Both the position numbers and the translations under genes were made by a program. A DNA stretch of 64,000 nucleotides, taken from the NCBI GenBank assembly GCA_036345935.2, contig JADWOT020000001.1, forward strand, positions 28,066,143 to 28,130,142, in the 5' to 3' direction. The stretch comes from Taenia hydatigena. Taxonomy: Eukaryota; Platyhelminthes; Cestoda; Cyclophyllidea; Taeniidae. The notes beneath the pieces were generated by a model. It searched no databases, was not told the origin of the DNA, and saw only the letters and a program-made list of their open reading frames with translations. Of this stretch, positions 45,651-59,107 are shown in pieces; position 1 is the stretch's first letter; every line of letters begins with the position of its first letter.

Positions 45651-48115
45651 TGTAGGAGAGGTGAACGCTGAACCTAGTGCAGTCATTTGCGGACTTGCTG
45701 GTACATCGCTACTGACATTGCAGGCAGAAATCTTACACAGTAAAAGAGATCGCTAGACCTGAGGGCTGCTTACCTACTAATGTTGATCAAATCCATAAGC
45801 ATGTGGCGTGTGTATGATGATGATATATTTATCAAAAAAGCAATGATTACTTGGAACTATGCCAAGTTAAAAAGGGTCCAGAGTGTCATCAACACAAATC
45901 AGTGACGCCAAGGGCGTATGTGCAAAAGAACCCTTTGAAGGTGTTTGCAGTTGACTTGGGATGCCGTTTAAGTAGAGGTAGGTGAGACTGCCAAGTGCTT
46001 CTCATCAATCATTGGAATGGTAGCTCGCCCTCGGTTGACTTCAATGTTTAACCAATAGCTTTGATGAAATTGACTAACCTCGTTTATTACTTTGAGGGCA
46101 AAAATTTTTGCAAGTGATCCATTGCTGCAACAGCACTCTCTCGCCACCTCAACGGACGACTACCATCATTGCGCATTAGCCTGACCTCAATGAAGGAGAA
46201 TATGTCCTCATTGTGACAGTGAGAAATAAAACGCGAACAGCATTTGCCCCTAAGAGTGTGTTAGTGCATTGTTTGAATAAATTGAGGGGATTGCTCTTAA
46301 CAACATTTGAGCTAACTGCTGGTCACCCCATGCAGACCCTTTAATGTGGCTGAAATGTGGAATTTAGTTACTGCCACATTGCTCGTGGCTCGCTCGTTGA
46401 CAAGTTGACTAACAGTTTGATTAGGTAATCATGAGAGATTGGCCAAACTTCTCGCTTACTGACGCCTGTCTGGCTAAATCTTGTGGTTCAGGAGACATCG
46501 CTATTTAACGCGGAGCTACTAACTCACGAATGAGTAGCTTACCGCACTTCCAGTGTATCGTTTAAGAGCCAGACGGCTGCCTAGCTCGCATCCTATTTTA
46601 GCCAATCATTAACCAAATCACTTTCTAGCACCCACTGATTACAGGAGGGCTCCATCGGTTGCTCAGAGCAACCCTCCAACTTTATTTAAACTCATTTATC
46701 TAAGCCCGTGCGTACTGCGCCTGCTACGATATCATTTCAACACAGAACTCTTGACAGACGAGAGCTAACAAACAAGACGCCTTCACCTCCATCACTAGCA
46801 CTGCAGCAGTGGCAGGGTCTCCACACCACACAAGATACATCGATGACTCCGATGTGTAGTTTAAACCCACTGCAGAATTCCAGTGCTCTTCACTCATATG
46901 ACTCGGCATCAAAGGCGAAACACAAGCAGTGCCTACTGCTGCCCATTCGGTGTATGCACACTGCATGTGACAGTCAGTCATGATCGTCATAATTTTTTGT
47001 GCAACCATTAATCCACAAGTGCAGCTCTCTCTACTGTCCTCACATACGAACCGTAAAGCAACATCCTAATCAAGTTCTCGATCAAAATTCCTTCCTACAT
47101 GGTTTTGGGAGCCCTTTGTGAACCAAATTTAGCTCCCCCACAGGACCATAGGGGATAGTTAAGTGGCTGGCTACATTCTCATCATCCTTGTTGTGCAGCA
47201 TTTGTAAAACCTTATTCGTTTCCCTCAATTTTTTCTGTGATTTGAAATCACAATCAAGTGGCCCAAAAAAGGATCAATCCTGTAAAATCACTAGGCTGCC
47301 TTTCTGATGCAAAGATGCCCGTAAAACTAACAAATTCACTATTCGGCTCAAAGAGAGTCGCTGTATTTGATTCGATAATGACTAGGGCCCATGGATGAGG
47401 CGCTGGAACGCAGTAGGAGCGTCTGCTTACTCACCATCAAATTATTCTTCCAATCACCGCTTCCATCAGTCACCTTCAGAGACTTCGTATAGCAACAAAA
47501 CAAATGGCTAAATCCATTTGAATGAGAAAATTACGAGACTACTAGTGAGAACTGCTGCAAGCCTCTGACAGTGACGTACAGGCATCAGTGGTAAGGAGAG
47601 TTAGCTAAATAACTTATCGTGGCTGGTATTGAAGGAAGCAGTGCTAGTACAGATTGGTGTATGTAATGGGTGGACTGGAAAGCGTGTGAAGGCATTGGGT
47701 GAAAGCCGCAAATGAATTATAGGACAATGAGAAGGAAATGCTTCTGCTAAAACAATCATGCGGAATGAACGCATGCACCTAGGGCCTATGCTCCCTATAC
47801 GGTAAACCAGCTCGAATCGTATTCGTATCCTCTTGTTTCCCACTGCTTGTCTTAAGGCATCGCTTCTCCTAAGATAGCTCCATGCTGACACGAGGCAACG
47901 ATTACCTTTGCGTATCAGCAAATATTTGATCTAAATAAAAGAATTAATTAGGGCTGCTCATTTTCTCGTTTATAAGTAACTAAAATTTAAACCGAGTTGT
48001 CCTCAGTGCTACCCCTAATCATTGTGCCGCATCTGCAATCGCCTCCTTTTCCACATCTTCCTCATTCTCCATTGTGAAACCGCATTCTGTAGGACACGGC
48101 TGCCGGATTCGGTCA
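45650..48115. other. Mostly unique sequence, no gene seen
   Basis: 46300-46620 is rich in GTTGACT, GGTTAG and TAGCC words like 6470-6780 and 54040-54260. The overlapping plus and minus frames at 46708-47008 are not supported by any motif. Confidence 0.35.
47745..47925 (+). repeat. Short conserved repeat, copy 2
   Basis: Partner of 23930-24090 and among the least diverged pairs here. It lies inside the minus-strand frame 47601-47921 (106 codons); no domain recognised. Confidence 0.7.
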
Positions 48116-48302
48116 GGGTCACATCGGTCAGGGTCGAAGATCGTACGAAGCAAGTAAGAACTTGACCAACAGCAGCCAATCAGATGGAAGCCCGCAGCTT
48201 CCTCGGTTTGGCAAACTACTATAGGTGTTTGGTTAAAGGCTTTGCGAAGATCGGCTGCCCTCTACACAAGCTAACTGAAAAGCATCAAATAATCTGGAAA
48301 TA
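48115..48302 (+). pseudogene. Ty3/gypsy reverse-transcriptase fragment (pol relic)
   Basis: The frame reads KQVRT-stop-PTAANQ, then EARSFLGLANYYR, then VKGFAKIGCPLHKLTEK and IIW before a TAG. This is the end of the reverse transcriptase/RNase H connection of Ty3/gypsy pol, where the family motif is W-P-x-P followed by FLGLxNYYRrFI, a-PLh-L-t and f-x-W. The Trp of W-P has become TGA. No catalytic YxDD box, protease, integrase or LTR is readable nearby. From about 48290 the sequence merges into a different repeat family, which marks the truncation point. A long-dead fragment. Confidence 0.75.
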
Positions 48303-49660
48303 GCATCAGTTGATGTTTTAGAACCACAGACGAGAACTGCCCTTTGCTGTTACTGCCGTCGCAGACTGTCCACAGCAGATGCTTAGGGCTCTTCACTCAC
48401 GTGCGAGATGCTGTAAAAAGAGAACAGGTTTTTTGTTTCTCCAATTCCTTTCTCCTTGTTAATTCACATAAAAAATCCCAAAATTACCACTTTTAAATAT
48501 TTGTTACAATAGTGTTAGGTCTGGGAATACATCAAGTAATGCATTTCATTCGCGAATTGGATCCGCCTGCAAGAGAGGATAAATAGTTGACTAGACGGAT
48601 GCTAAGGGGTTTGGCAATGGTAGAGCATTGTCGAGGACAAACATCACTGAATGTGCCGCCTGAGGTTACTTGAGCCTGATTGCTAAGCGCCTTTGTTTCT
48701 CGGGTACCGATGGGCAGTATGTCTGTGCATGAATTGAGGGTGGAGGAGGCGACATGCTGACATAAAGGCTGACCTCTTTTGATTGACAGTTTAAATCGTC
48801 TCTTTCTTTTCGATGCCCGACAAACATGCTCAGAAAGATGCTCCGTGATATAGCTGCTCTTGCCACTCCAGTAGACAGCGTATGATGCGATTTCTCTCCG
48901 CCATTTTCATCCTCGTCTTTTCAGCCATCAATCCTCTCACGCCAATACTCTCAATCCTTAGTTTCTAGATATAGTCTGCAGTGTCTGGGCGAAGCCGCAT
49001 CTGTCCTGGTAATCGCTGCTACCAAGAGAACAAGTCCTCATTATTTGGTTAAGTAAATAGTCCTTCCAGTTGGACAAAATGCGGTCAGGGCTTAGAAGTG
49101 CTGCAATTTTCGTCGCTATCCGATTTCATGAATGCCTTGAATGCTAGTGGCAGTCACATACTCTACTTGTCACCACTTATCCTACTTGACAGGTTAGTGA
49201 TCGACCCGCAACCTGACCTATGTCTTACCTACAACAGCAAGCGTGACACATTTGACGTGTCAACCTGCATTTTGTGTCAAAATCGCATACCTCGACGTGA
49301 GGACATAAATCTACGGGCATTTGTACTTGCCATCAGTTGGTACTACAGTTGCCTCGTTGACCAGTGGACCAGTAGTTCTTGACGGTGCCTGCAGGTACTG
49401 CCACCATTCGTCACTTCTTACTCAATGATGATCTTGCAAACCACCAATGTTTCCATCTTTACCTTCTACCTGATTCCCCTCAGGTAGGTGACAAAACTAG
49501 GACTTGATGAGGCAAAAACCTCTTGTTGAATCGTGGCATCGCAACATGGTGCAGGAGAAGGGAGGTTAAGGAAAAGCAGAAGATTTGTTAAGGCATTTTG
49601 CCACCGAAGCATTCGCTAATGTTGCCAACTCGAAAGCCATTTCGGCACATCGGCACACAA
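48290..49660 (+). repeat. Repeat family C, copy 1
   Basis: Reverse complement of 54570-55885 over about 1.35 kb, from ATAGCATCAGTTGATGTTTT to GCATTCGCTAATGTTGCCAA. It starts at the 3' end of the Ty3/gypsy fragment. It could be an internal or 3' part of a dead retroelement, but no further pol motif is readable. Confidence 0.8.
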
Positions 49661-50710
49661 ATGCTTAGTTTTATTTAAAGCAAGACATGGACTGCATTAC
49701 TGACCCGCTAGAGTGTCCAAGTAAAGTTAACAAAATAACTAATGAACAAAATAAATGCAGTTCCTAAATGCGCTGTCACAATCATTTGAACCATCTCGCA
49801 GTGACTTCTCGCTAAATGAACGCCAACCCATCTAGTGAGAGAAGTAATGACAAGTCGCCTACGTGGATCGAGGCTAACGAGCGAATCAGCCGGTTAAGTT
49901 ATCCCATTGAAGACATGATCATTCGACCCTGGAATGCACGAATACCAGTTTGACCATGTGCCTACCTGTCTTTAAGTCAGCTAGCCGGTATTTAGCAAGC
50001 TGGCATCCTAATCAACTCCAATATTACTTAGTTTGGTCCCAGCTACAACATTGGCATCAAGCAGTCTAAGACACCTGTCAAATGATGCTCAAAACCACGC
50101 ATTTAATATATTGGACGATGTATTTATGTGATGTTCGAGCCATCAGATCGGACATTGATAATTCAGACATACGGACGAAACACAGCATTATTGACAGACG
50201 TGAACTAAGAAACGGAATGCAGTCTATTCACATCCTGCCAGGTTCATTGATGGTATCGTTGCGCGTTTTGAGCTACAGTAGACTTTAAACGCTCTTCAGT
50301 GACGTACGAGGAGGTAGAAACGGCTTATTAGCGTCTTCATTGTTGTGAGGTGGAGCACGGATGTCACGTGCATTTTTCTTGGAGAGACACCTAGCAGGAG
50401 GAGGATGGCGATGGCATCGATAGAATCTAGAGGGTCGAGGCATTGGGAGTGCCTGCAATTCTACCGAATTGCAAGTCTGCTGACAACCACTCGAAGGTCA
50501 AGAGCAATTGGTTACTGGTCGGATCGACCACCGTATCAAACACCAATGGCCACAGATCTGCATCTTTACTACAGCGATATTTCAAGTAAGTAGGTTGTGC
50601 AAGCACTGCTTCTTTTTGACTGAAACATCATCTTGCGGACGTCACAGTGGCAAGGAAATAGCTTCCAGGCAGAGCGAGCTGCCACAGTGTGTGAAATTCT
50701 GGCTGCAAAA
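49660..50710 (+). repeat. Repeat family D, copy 2
   Basis: Partner of 41905-42890. It abuts the family C copy ending at 49660. It contains GAAGTAATGACAAGTCGCC and GGTAGAAACGGCTTATTAGC, identical to copy 1 over those words. Confidence 0.8.
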
Positions 50711-51580
50711 ACAGATGATTAGTGAGGAACGTGAATTTCTTAGAGGTTGAGATTAAATGAAGAAACACGGTCTACCAGTGGAGGACGAAGAGACTTCGCT
50801 TACCTCACCGGATCACTATGAAATGAGGATAGAGCTTCTTTACCGTAGAATTTAACATCTGCACTGTCTGAAGTACATCTTGCAATGAAAGACTATGCAG
50901 TAGTCAGTAAATTGGCAGACGCTGATCGGTGTTGCTTGAGAGCAATCTGGACCTCGACAGCTGGCTTATTCGTGTTGCACTGCTATTTCTGATCCCACGT
51001 AAAAGAGCTGTGGAAAGATCTATTATTTAGTGCAGAGAGGCATGGAGGCCACTTGGGCACTGATCCTCATTCCATCGTGGCCTGGTGTGGTCAGTAAAGT
51101 CTCTTCTTCCTCCGCTGCTAGATTGTGTTTCTTCTTTATTTGGTCTCAACCTCCAAGAAATTTACTGCAATGCATCACACGTTCCTCACTGATCTTCTAC
51201 CCCTGGCTTTCACTTCCTTGCAAAAAGTAGAGTGAGGGTACATAGGTGGTGCCCTTCATTGGCGATGTAATGAACTAAGCAGAGTGATGAGTGTTATGCT
51301 GGTACAGTTTTGTAAACCTCTTTCTTACTTCCATTCTTTTAGCTTTGACTCAATCACCACCGCAACAAGACATTAAGTGGGTGCAAGAGGAAGAAAAGAG
51401 ATGAAAGAATGACGCACGAGCAGCATGTGGATGGATGGGTAGATGGATGACCGGTTGAAAGGAGGTCCACGTAAATATAATGATAAGTCGGCCAAAGAAC
51501 GTGTACTTTGTAAACCTTTAGAATGTTCGTTGGGTTCATGATAGCAGCTTAGGTGGCTAGGTGCAGATGATCAACTTCGC
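50710..51580. other. No gene seen
   Basis: Sequence without a clear repeat partner in the window and without a supported frame. Confidence 0.3.
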
Positions 51581-52320
51581 CCCGGATCAAATGTGTCCTC
51601 CACAAAAGTTGGATTCGGCTAATTAGCTAGACCCAAATTCTCCTATGAATGGACGTGCACAATATGGATGTAGGGTAAACCGTTCTGCTCCGCGTACTAC
51701 CAGCGGCATCCAAAGCGGCGAGGAGTTTGTTTGGTTGTTAGCAGCCATCCGTGGTCGATTTCTCAACATGCTGCGACTTAGCCATCGCTTTTGCAGAGCG
51801 AGTAGCTTGGGTACAGGTAAACGGCTTTGCCCATTGCCAGTTCATTGAATAACGAGGTGGCTTGATGAGGACGAAGGACGTAAGGGAAGGCCTGGAGCTG
51901 ATAATATTTCGTCCTTGTCTTTGTGGTAGATGCTGCTGCGAGGAGGCGAAGATGCACACACGCACGTAGCTCTGCTGATCAGAATGGCCAGATCAACCAA
52001 CGCACTACATCGTCTACCAATAAATGCAGATCACCAGCCGTGTCGTCAGTTTGGCACATTTGCCATATTCATACGCTGGACTAAGTATTCCCCAATATTG
52101 GACGAGAAGCGTTAGATGAATACGCTTCTCCATAAGGAACTGTCGTCAGCTACCTTTGAGGAAGAGAACTCGCTCTGCCTGCCATCACTCTATCGTTTTA
52201 AAAGGAGAGAAGTCCAGCATGTCACACTACTTAAGGATTTGTTAAAGGACGGGAGTAAACAAAGGACCACAATCTAGCTACTCCAGTTGCGAGTAGCGTA
52301 AGCCCTACTGCCCATCTAAG
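51580..52320 (+). repeat. Repeat family N, copy 3
   Basis: Third member, same orientation, with GGCTTGATGAGGACGAAGGACG and GACTAAGTATTCCCCAATA blocks in the expected order. It is followed directly by the family F copy at 52365, giving a compound repeat block from 51.6 to 53.7 kb. Confidence 0.6.
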
Positions 52321-52364
52321 TTGGCAAAGAAGGACATTCGTGTGATAAGCTGAGCGGATCACCG

Positions 52365-52860
52365 ACTTCTCACCCACTTACCTGCCTATCTGCGTTGGGT
52401 ACACTATCCACCCGCGAATGAAGACTATCATCCTGCGCTGATCCTAATTATGGATCGACTGAGGCTTCTGGTGATGGACGTGTCCTGATGGGTGTCTCAG
52501 AGAGAGGAATTGCAAGGAGTTTTACTTTTCGGCTTTTGGTTTGTAGATGTCGATGAAGCTGACCCACACGCGATCTCTTGGCATGTCTGCTAATGTAGGG
52601 TCACCAAAACGGATTCCAAGGAGGAACTGGGCACACGCCATCTACACTTCCCTTACCACCAATGCTTGTGCCATTACCTCCTACCTGGTTCTGCTGGCAT
52701 AAAGGTTGGAAAGAAGGTATTGACGTAATAACAGCTCTGTTTGCATCATGCAATCATGCTACAGGGTGTGGCGAAGAAAGAGAGCACAAAAAGAGGAGAT
52801 CGACTCCTAACCACGGAAGCGGCCATGTGACTTTACGTGCACCAACTTCATTTTAAGCGT
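52365..52860 (+). repeat. Repeat family F, copy 2
   Basis: Partner of 40755-41205. The minus-strand frame ends at a stop right after SVD, whereas copy 1 reads on. An extra segment of about 60 bp lies near 52590-52640. Confidence 0.75.
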
Positions 52861-52879
52861 CTTAATGACCTTACAAAGC

Positions 52880-53715
52880 ATTAGGCAAGGGATTTTTTGC
52901 CTTAAAGCTTTCCAGTTAGATGTGAGGAAAAAAAACGTGATTGTTGTATTAAGTCAGCTAAGACTGATATAGTTAGGCGGGGGAGCATGTAGCCTTGCAA
53001 ATGAAGGCGATATTTTCAACTCATTATTCGATCTGTCGCTCTGTCTTTCATGCATGTCCTCTAAGCACAAAGCCACACTGCCTGCCTGCATCCTGGGTGG
53101 GCGCATATTCTACATTGAAAAGCAGTTTTGCGACCAACTTCCTCACTCCTATCTTTAGAGCGTCAACGCGGTCATCACCGTAATTAACGGTCCTTTCTCA
53201 GCATGGCAATAGGTGGGAGAAGGGAAGAATGAAGGAGGCGTATCACTAACCTGTATTCCAGAGAGGCCTTCTGGAATGTTTGCTTGCTCAGTTAGTGCCC
53301 ATCACCCTCCACTGCTTCCAGTCAGCAAACAAGGCACAGGATGCCAATGCACATTGACGCTTTGGAGCAATGGTGTTGTGCAACTTTTATTCACCACTTG
53401 CTTGCTCTCTGCTTTCACCTCCAACTCACCCTTTCATCGTAATTTATCCTGCCACTGTATAAACTGTCCTCAACTGTTCGACAAGTAGGAAATTGATAAA
53501 ATTATTCCTCACACTCGTACAGCCAGGTGGAAGACCGAAACCTTGCATCTCAGTCAATTGGTGCCATGACTTGGCTTGCGGTCAGTAAGGTGTCGAGCAC
53601 TCCCAGGGCATGCGTTTACACCTGCTCGTCTTTGAGGGCTTGGATGCATTACGATAAGCTTATGAACGATTCACTTGACGTCGATTCGGAGAAAGAGATG
53701 CATTGGTGTGCATGA
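52880..53715 (+). repeat. Repeat family G, copy 2
   Basis: Partner of 44800-45650, placed directly after the family F copy. GCGGTCAGTAAGGTGTCGAG and TGGATGCATTACGATAAGCT align to the copy 1 equivalents. Confidence 0.6.
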
Positions 53716-54570
53716 GCTATTTCTTCATCGCTTGGAAACCTCGACTGATGGCTGCCACCGTTGGTTATGATTCCTATGTATTAGCTGCAGCCTGATGTAA
53801 CGCTTTTGTCAGACAGAAGAATTCCAACCCATTTATTCGGAATGCTAACTCGGAATCAAAACGAAGCAAGGGGCCTCAGTAAACGTCCTGTCATTTCTCT
53901 TCTCTTGTTATTGCACAAGTTGTGCAAGCACCAACCAGCCTATTAATAAATTAACAGTCCTAATCGGTACCAATTGTATGCCTGCACATTGCCCTGACAT
54001 TTTTCTAGCGCCTCACTTTGCTAATGGACAAGTCTTACTAAGCCTATTGGTTAGTTGTTTGCTTGATTGGTTGATGAGCTGGTTTGTCCTTCAACAACAA
54101 GTGCCATAGCTGATGTAGAGCTTGATTCCTCTCCATACCTGATCACCTGCGTGACTAGCCTGCTAGTTGTTTAGTCGCTTTGTAGGTTGGTGAGAGCATG
54201 ACAACTCCACTGAACAGTCAAAAGAGGTAGGCGGTGAACTTTCAGTGAACCAGTGTGCCAAGCAGCTGACCTACATGCATCCAACTAATTGAATTGCTGA
54301 TCTGAAAGTCAACGAGGGAGCCATGAATGTTGCAGCAACAGCTGATTGTAAGCAAATTAAGAAAGAGTCAGTTGACGTTGGTGATGCCCACACGAAAGTT
54401 GGCAATACTAACTACCCGAAGGCCACTTTCGGGCTTTATGAAGGTGAACGTGAGACGAATATGTGACCACGCAAAACAAGTCAGGCAAGAAGGCATACTC
54501 TCCCTAGCGTGAGAACAGGCTGCCTCTCGTCTAACATGAAGGACTACTTCGTCAAGCACATGTAGTGCAA
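53715..54570. other. No gene seen; GGTTAGTTG-type cryptic repeats
   Basis: 54040-54300 is made of variants of TTGGTTAG, CTAGC and TTGATTGGTTGATG, like other stretches in the window. 54327-54512 resembles 6960-7110 at word level. Confidence 0.4.
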
Positions 54571-55885
54571 ATGCGCAGCTGTGCCGAAATGGCTTCCGAG
54601 TTGGCAACATTAGCGAATGCTTCGGTGGCAAACTGCCAACTCAGTATCAAAAGCAGGGGTGGAGGGCCATGACAGATCTTCTGCTTTTTCTCTACCTTTA
54701 TTCCCCTGCACTATGTTACGATGCCACGATTTAACAAGAGGTTTTCGCCTCATCAAGTCCTAGTTTTGTCACCTACCTGAGTGGAATCAGGTAGAAGGTA
54801 AAGATGGAAACATTGGTGGTTCGCAAGATCATCATTGAGTAAGAAGTGACGAATGTTGGCAGTACCTGCAGGCACCGTCACGAACTACTGGTCCACTGAT
54901 GGTAAGTAAAAATGTCTGTAGCAATATGTTCTCACGTCGAAGTATGCAACATTGACACAAAATGCAGGTTGGCACGTCAAATGTGTCACGCTTGCTGTTG
55001 GAGGTAAGACATAGGTCAGGTCACGGGTCGGTCATTAATGCGTCAAGTGGGAGGAGTAATGGCAAGTGGAGTGTATGCGATTGCCACTAGCAATCAAGGC
55101 ATTCATGAAATGGGATAGCGAGTAAATTCTAGCACTTCTAAGCCCTGACCACATTTTGTCCAACTGGGAGAACTATTCACTTAACTACATAAAGAGGATT
55201 TGTTCCGTTCGTAGCATTGATTACCATGACTCAAATGCAGCGTCGCCCAGACACTGCAGACTATATCTAGAAAATAGGGATTGGGATTATCGGCATGGGA
55301 GGATTGATGGCTGAGAAGATGCCGGTGTAAATGGCGGAGAGAAATCGCATCATACGTTGTCTACTGGAGTGGCAAGAGCAGCTATACCATAAAGCATCGA
55401 AAAGAAAGAGACGATTCGGACTGTTTATTAGAAGAGGTCGGCCTTTAGGTCAGCATGTCGCCTCCTTCCCCCACAATTCATACACAGACATACTGCCTAT
55501 CGGTGCCCGAGAAAAAAAGGCGCTGAGCAGTCAGGCTCAAGTAACTTCAGGCGGTACATTCAATGGTGTTTGTCCTCGACAATGCTCCAACACTGCCACA
55601 CCCCTTGGCATCCGTCCAGTCAACTATTTATGCTCTCATGCAGGCGGATTCATTTCGCGAATGAGTGGCATTACTTGATGTGTTTCCAGACCTAACACCA
55701 TTGTAACAAGGAGAGAGGGAACGGAGAAGCAGAAAACCTGTTTTCTTTTTACAGCATCTCGCACGTGAGTGAAGAGCGCTAAGCATCTGCTGTGGACAGT
55801 CTGGGACGGCAGTGACAGCAAAGGGCAGTTCTCGTCTGTGGTTCTAAAACATCAACTGATGCTATTCCCAGATTACTTAATGCTG
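54570..55885 (-). repeat. Repeat family C, copy 2 (inverted)
   Basis: Inverted partner of 48290-49660 at a distance of about 5 kb. The 115-codon plus-strand frame at 55331-55678 lies inside it and has no equivalent open frame in copy 1, so I treat it as chance. Confidence 0.8.
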
Positions 55886-56590
55886 AAGCAGTAGAATGAG
55901 AGTGATTTGGGTGCTATTTGGGTTGAATAGGATGCGATCTAGGCGGATGACAAGCCCGTTGGCAGGTAGACCAATGGTTCAACAGTAAGTAGTAATGTCT
56001 CCACTTAAGTGTCAAGTGTAAATGTCACTTGGCGCACTAGGTCCAGTGTGCTTGTTAGCCAATGACCTAGCTGTTAGGTGGTTCGTAGGTTGGGAAAATC
56101 GCCTGCAATGGAGGTTAGGATTAGACGCATTGTTCTCAACGACAGTCAACCACCAATCACAGTCTTGGTCAAAGTCTTACTCCTCACAGCGGGCGCAGCA
56201 CATTTGACGTGCCAACTGGCATTTGAGTCACGCTAAAGGCATCATAAGTAGTCTGGCTATCCCGTAGTCATTATTCCATTATTCCATGTGCAGGCTCTCG
56301 GTGGTTAACAGTGTCAACCTTTGTTCAGGAGCATCACATTAACCATGTAGACGTTGCTGTTAGTACTTGCAATTAGGTAAAAATAATCCCTCGTTGACTA
56401 GCACGCGAGCATTTCGATGAGCTAGTCATGTGTCCGACTAACTGACTACTAGTTGTGATTGCAACTACGAATCAAAGACTTTGCATCACCCTTGCTTTTT
56501 CATTTTGATGTGAAAACAGACATCTAGCCATAGTAGCCATTCAGCTGCCACATTCTCTCTCCTTAACTACTCCAACGTACCATTCCATCC
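55885..56590. other. No gene seen
   Basis: 56160-56280 resembles the family C segment with ACATTTGACGTG. Otherwise unique and without a supported frame. Confidence 0.35.
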
Positions 56591-57270
56591 ATTAGCCCTT
56601 TCAAGTAACCTGCCCGATTATATTCCTCGTTGTACTTTGATTTAACAACCAGTGTCCAACGTGCCCAATGCAAAGAACAAAAGGAGGCGATTCTCTGCAT
56701 GCCGAATTCGCTGGAGGCAGCAACACATACGAACGAGGTTGCTGTCTATAAGAAAAGCAATATGGAAGAAGAGAAGGCGAAGGCGTCTTTGAGTGAGGAT
56801 GCGGTGTACCTGAGAATCGTCACTGATGCGAGTATTTAGTTCCACTGTAACAAAGGATTTAAGGTCAGAGCTTGGAGGCTCCGACTGCTGATAAACGTTA
56901 CGCACTAATTTCTGATCTAATTAGGTCTACATCGCGAAATATTTGGGGCAGGTGCAGTGCGAGATTTTATTTCTCAGGCTTCCGATCCGCTCGGTGAATG
57001 GACGACGACGCCTCGTTCCTGCCGCTTGGTCACCTTTCCCGACATCCTTCGCATGCAGATGCTCAAATTCTATCTGGATCAGTTTTAACTTCTAAAAAAG
57101 TAGAATGTGGCTAATTAGTTAGACCCAACTTCTTCTGTGGATGGACGCGCACAATGTGGGTGGTGGTTAGACCTTTCCGCTCTGCCTGCTGCCCGTGGAC
57201 TTCGATTCGGCGAGGTAGTTGTGCTTAGCGTGTGCAAATGGCAGCTTCATGTGGCCAGTTTTCAGGTAGG
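56590..57270 (-). repeat. Repeat family E, copy 3 (inverted)
   Basis: Reverse complement of the unit at 20590-21280: the segment with GAACGAGGTTGCTGTC and GGAGGCGATTCTCTGCATGC mirrors the CAACCTCGTTC and GGCAGAGAATTG region there. Confidence 0.6.
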
Positions 57271-57539
57271 CTATTAGATTTTATAAGCATTATTTAAACC
57301 TACATCGGGAAGCGTGCTGTTCAAATAGTGGATAGCTTGTGCTACTAACGAGTTATTTAAGTAGCAAATGCTGCTTGCTGATTTCCAAAGGTACTTCTGC
57401 TTCTACTAGTCTTCTCATGAGTTTGAGATCACTTTTGCCTAAAAAATTTTGCGTTGCTTTTGAATACGCCAAAAGCGGTTGCATTATGCTACCAGAAGTT
57501 GTGAGAGGAGGACCGCCAGTTGAGGCGGAATTAGCGGTC

Positions 57540-57790
57540 TCCCGTACTCAAATACGCGGTTAAATAAGGTGAAATTCCATTGTCTACATGTTTTGGGCTT
57601 TGCTTATAGCATCTGTGATGAGTAATTTTTTGCGTCGGCCCTCATTATAGTTTTTGTGTTGAAATCGATCAGACTTGAATCGGAAAACAAATAGTTTGCG
57701 ATATTTTTGCTACTAATTGGTTGTTAGGTATCTCAAAGATCTTGTTTGGTTCATTCTTGTTGTAGCACATGAAATCGACATGCAGAACAA
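57540..57790 (+). repeat. Short repeat, inverted partner at 39650-39890
   Basis: TTTTTTGCGTCGGCCCTCAT and TTGGTTGTTAGGTATCTC are the reverse complement of the 39.7-39.8 kb words. The upstream frame 57339-57563 is not conserved in the partner. Confidence 0.6.
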
Positions 57791-58935
57791 TATTCTTGTT
57801 CTTCAAATGTGATGAGGAGCACGAGTGGACCCTCGTGTACCGTAACACATCTGCCGCGTCTCAATAACAACGATAATTGATGGTTGACCTTGATCCCGAA
57901 CGCTCCACACTTGGTTCATTTCAGTGACAGCTCTCTAGCCACGGGTACCACGCAGAATGACGATAGCGTTTCCCCTCAGAGACCCAATACAGTTTCACTA
58001 TTCCTTGTTCATTTTTACTCAAATAACTAATGGTGTAACGCTTATCACGAAAGTTAATTTAAAAATGGAAAGATACGCCCACAACGCTTAGTTTTATTCA
58101 AAGTAGGGCATGAGTTGCATTACTAGCCTGCTAAAGTGCCAACGTAAAATTTAACAAAATAACTTTTTAGCTTAGAATTATTAGGGTTTCTGTTTGTGCT
58201 ACTTAAGTCATTATAATAATCTTTCAGTGTTTTCTCATTTTCATTCAGTGTTTGCATGACCGAAACTGACGCTCCTCTCCAAGACTGCCTCTTTTTTCCT
58301 TGATTGACATTTCTGCTGCCTCAGCCCCGTTTCCTGCGGTGGTAGACTTTGGTAAAGAGGGCGACCGAGTGCTCAAGGACGAGCGAGTGTGTGCTTATTT
58401 TCTTTTGCTCATAACGAAAATGCATCTGTACCGACTACCTCGCAACTTATCCAAAACAAACACACTTAATTCTCTCTCTATCTACCATATTTAGCATCAA
58501 GCAGTTCGAGAGTTGTGTCATCTGTTGCTTGACACTCATTTGGCCATATCAACCACCAGACACCTGTGTTACTATGCCAATGAAATCCTCAGAACTTGGG
58601 TTGAGTCGACCAATTCAGGCAGAACTGTCATCTCTGCTGCAGTAGCTATGACTATGGCACATCCATTTGGCATGTCAAATGGGCCACGATAGTTGGTGAG
58701 GGTAAGAGAGGCTACGCCTCAAGTTAATCAGCAATCTATCAAATAGAGGAAGTAATGTTACATGGAGCATTCATGGAATCGGATTGAAGCCAAAAGAGAG
58801 GTTGTGCCCCACGAGAATTCCAGCAATGCTATCCTCTGCACTGCAAATTGCTCCGCTCCACAACCTACTCAATAGCCAGATCGCTAGCTATTAAGCAACC
58901 CGAACCATTCAGTGAGTGCAGGCAGCGAGCGCTCT
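57778..58935 (+). repeat. Repeat family A, long copy
   Basis: Shares 57778-58650 with 2750-3620 and its full length with the inverted copy at 36188-37290, so it best defines the extent of the unit at that end. No open frame is conserved across the three copies. Confidence 0.8.
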
Positions 58936-59107
58936 GAGACTCTGGCATATGCTTCGAACTAAAGGAGGTTACCCTCAAACAGTCGCGTCCTTGCATCCTC
59001 AGCCAGTTCTACTGAAGACTAAAGTGCAAAGTGGAATCTAGTGCTAAACATCCGGAAAATCCATCCTGAAATCTTGGCAAGTGAGAGGGGAGTGAACGTT
59101 ACTAGCA

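Noticed and set aside
55331..55678. 115-codon plus-strand frame
   Set aside because: It lies in repeat family C and is not open in the other copy at 48.6-49.0 kb.
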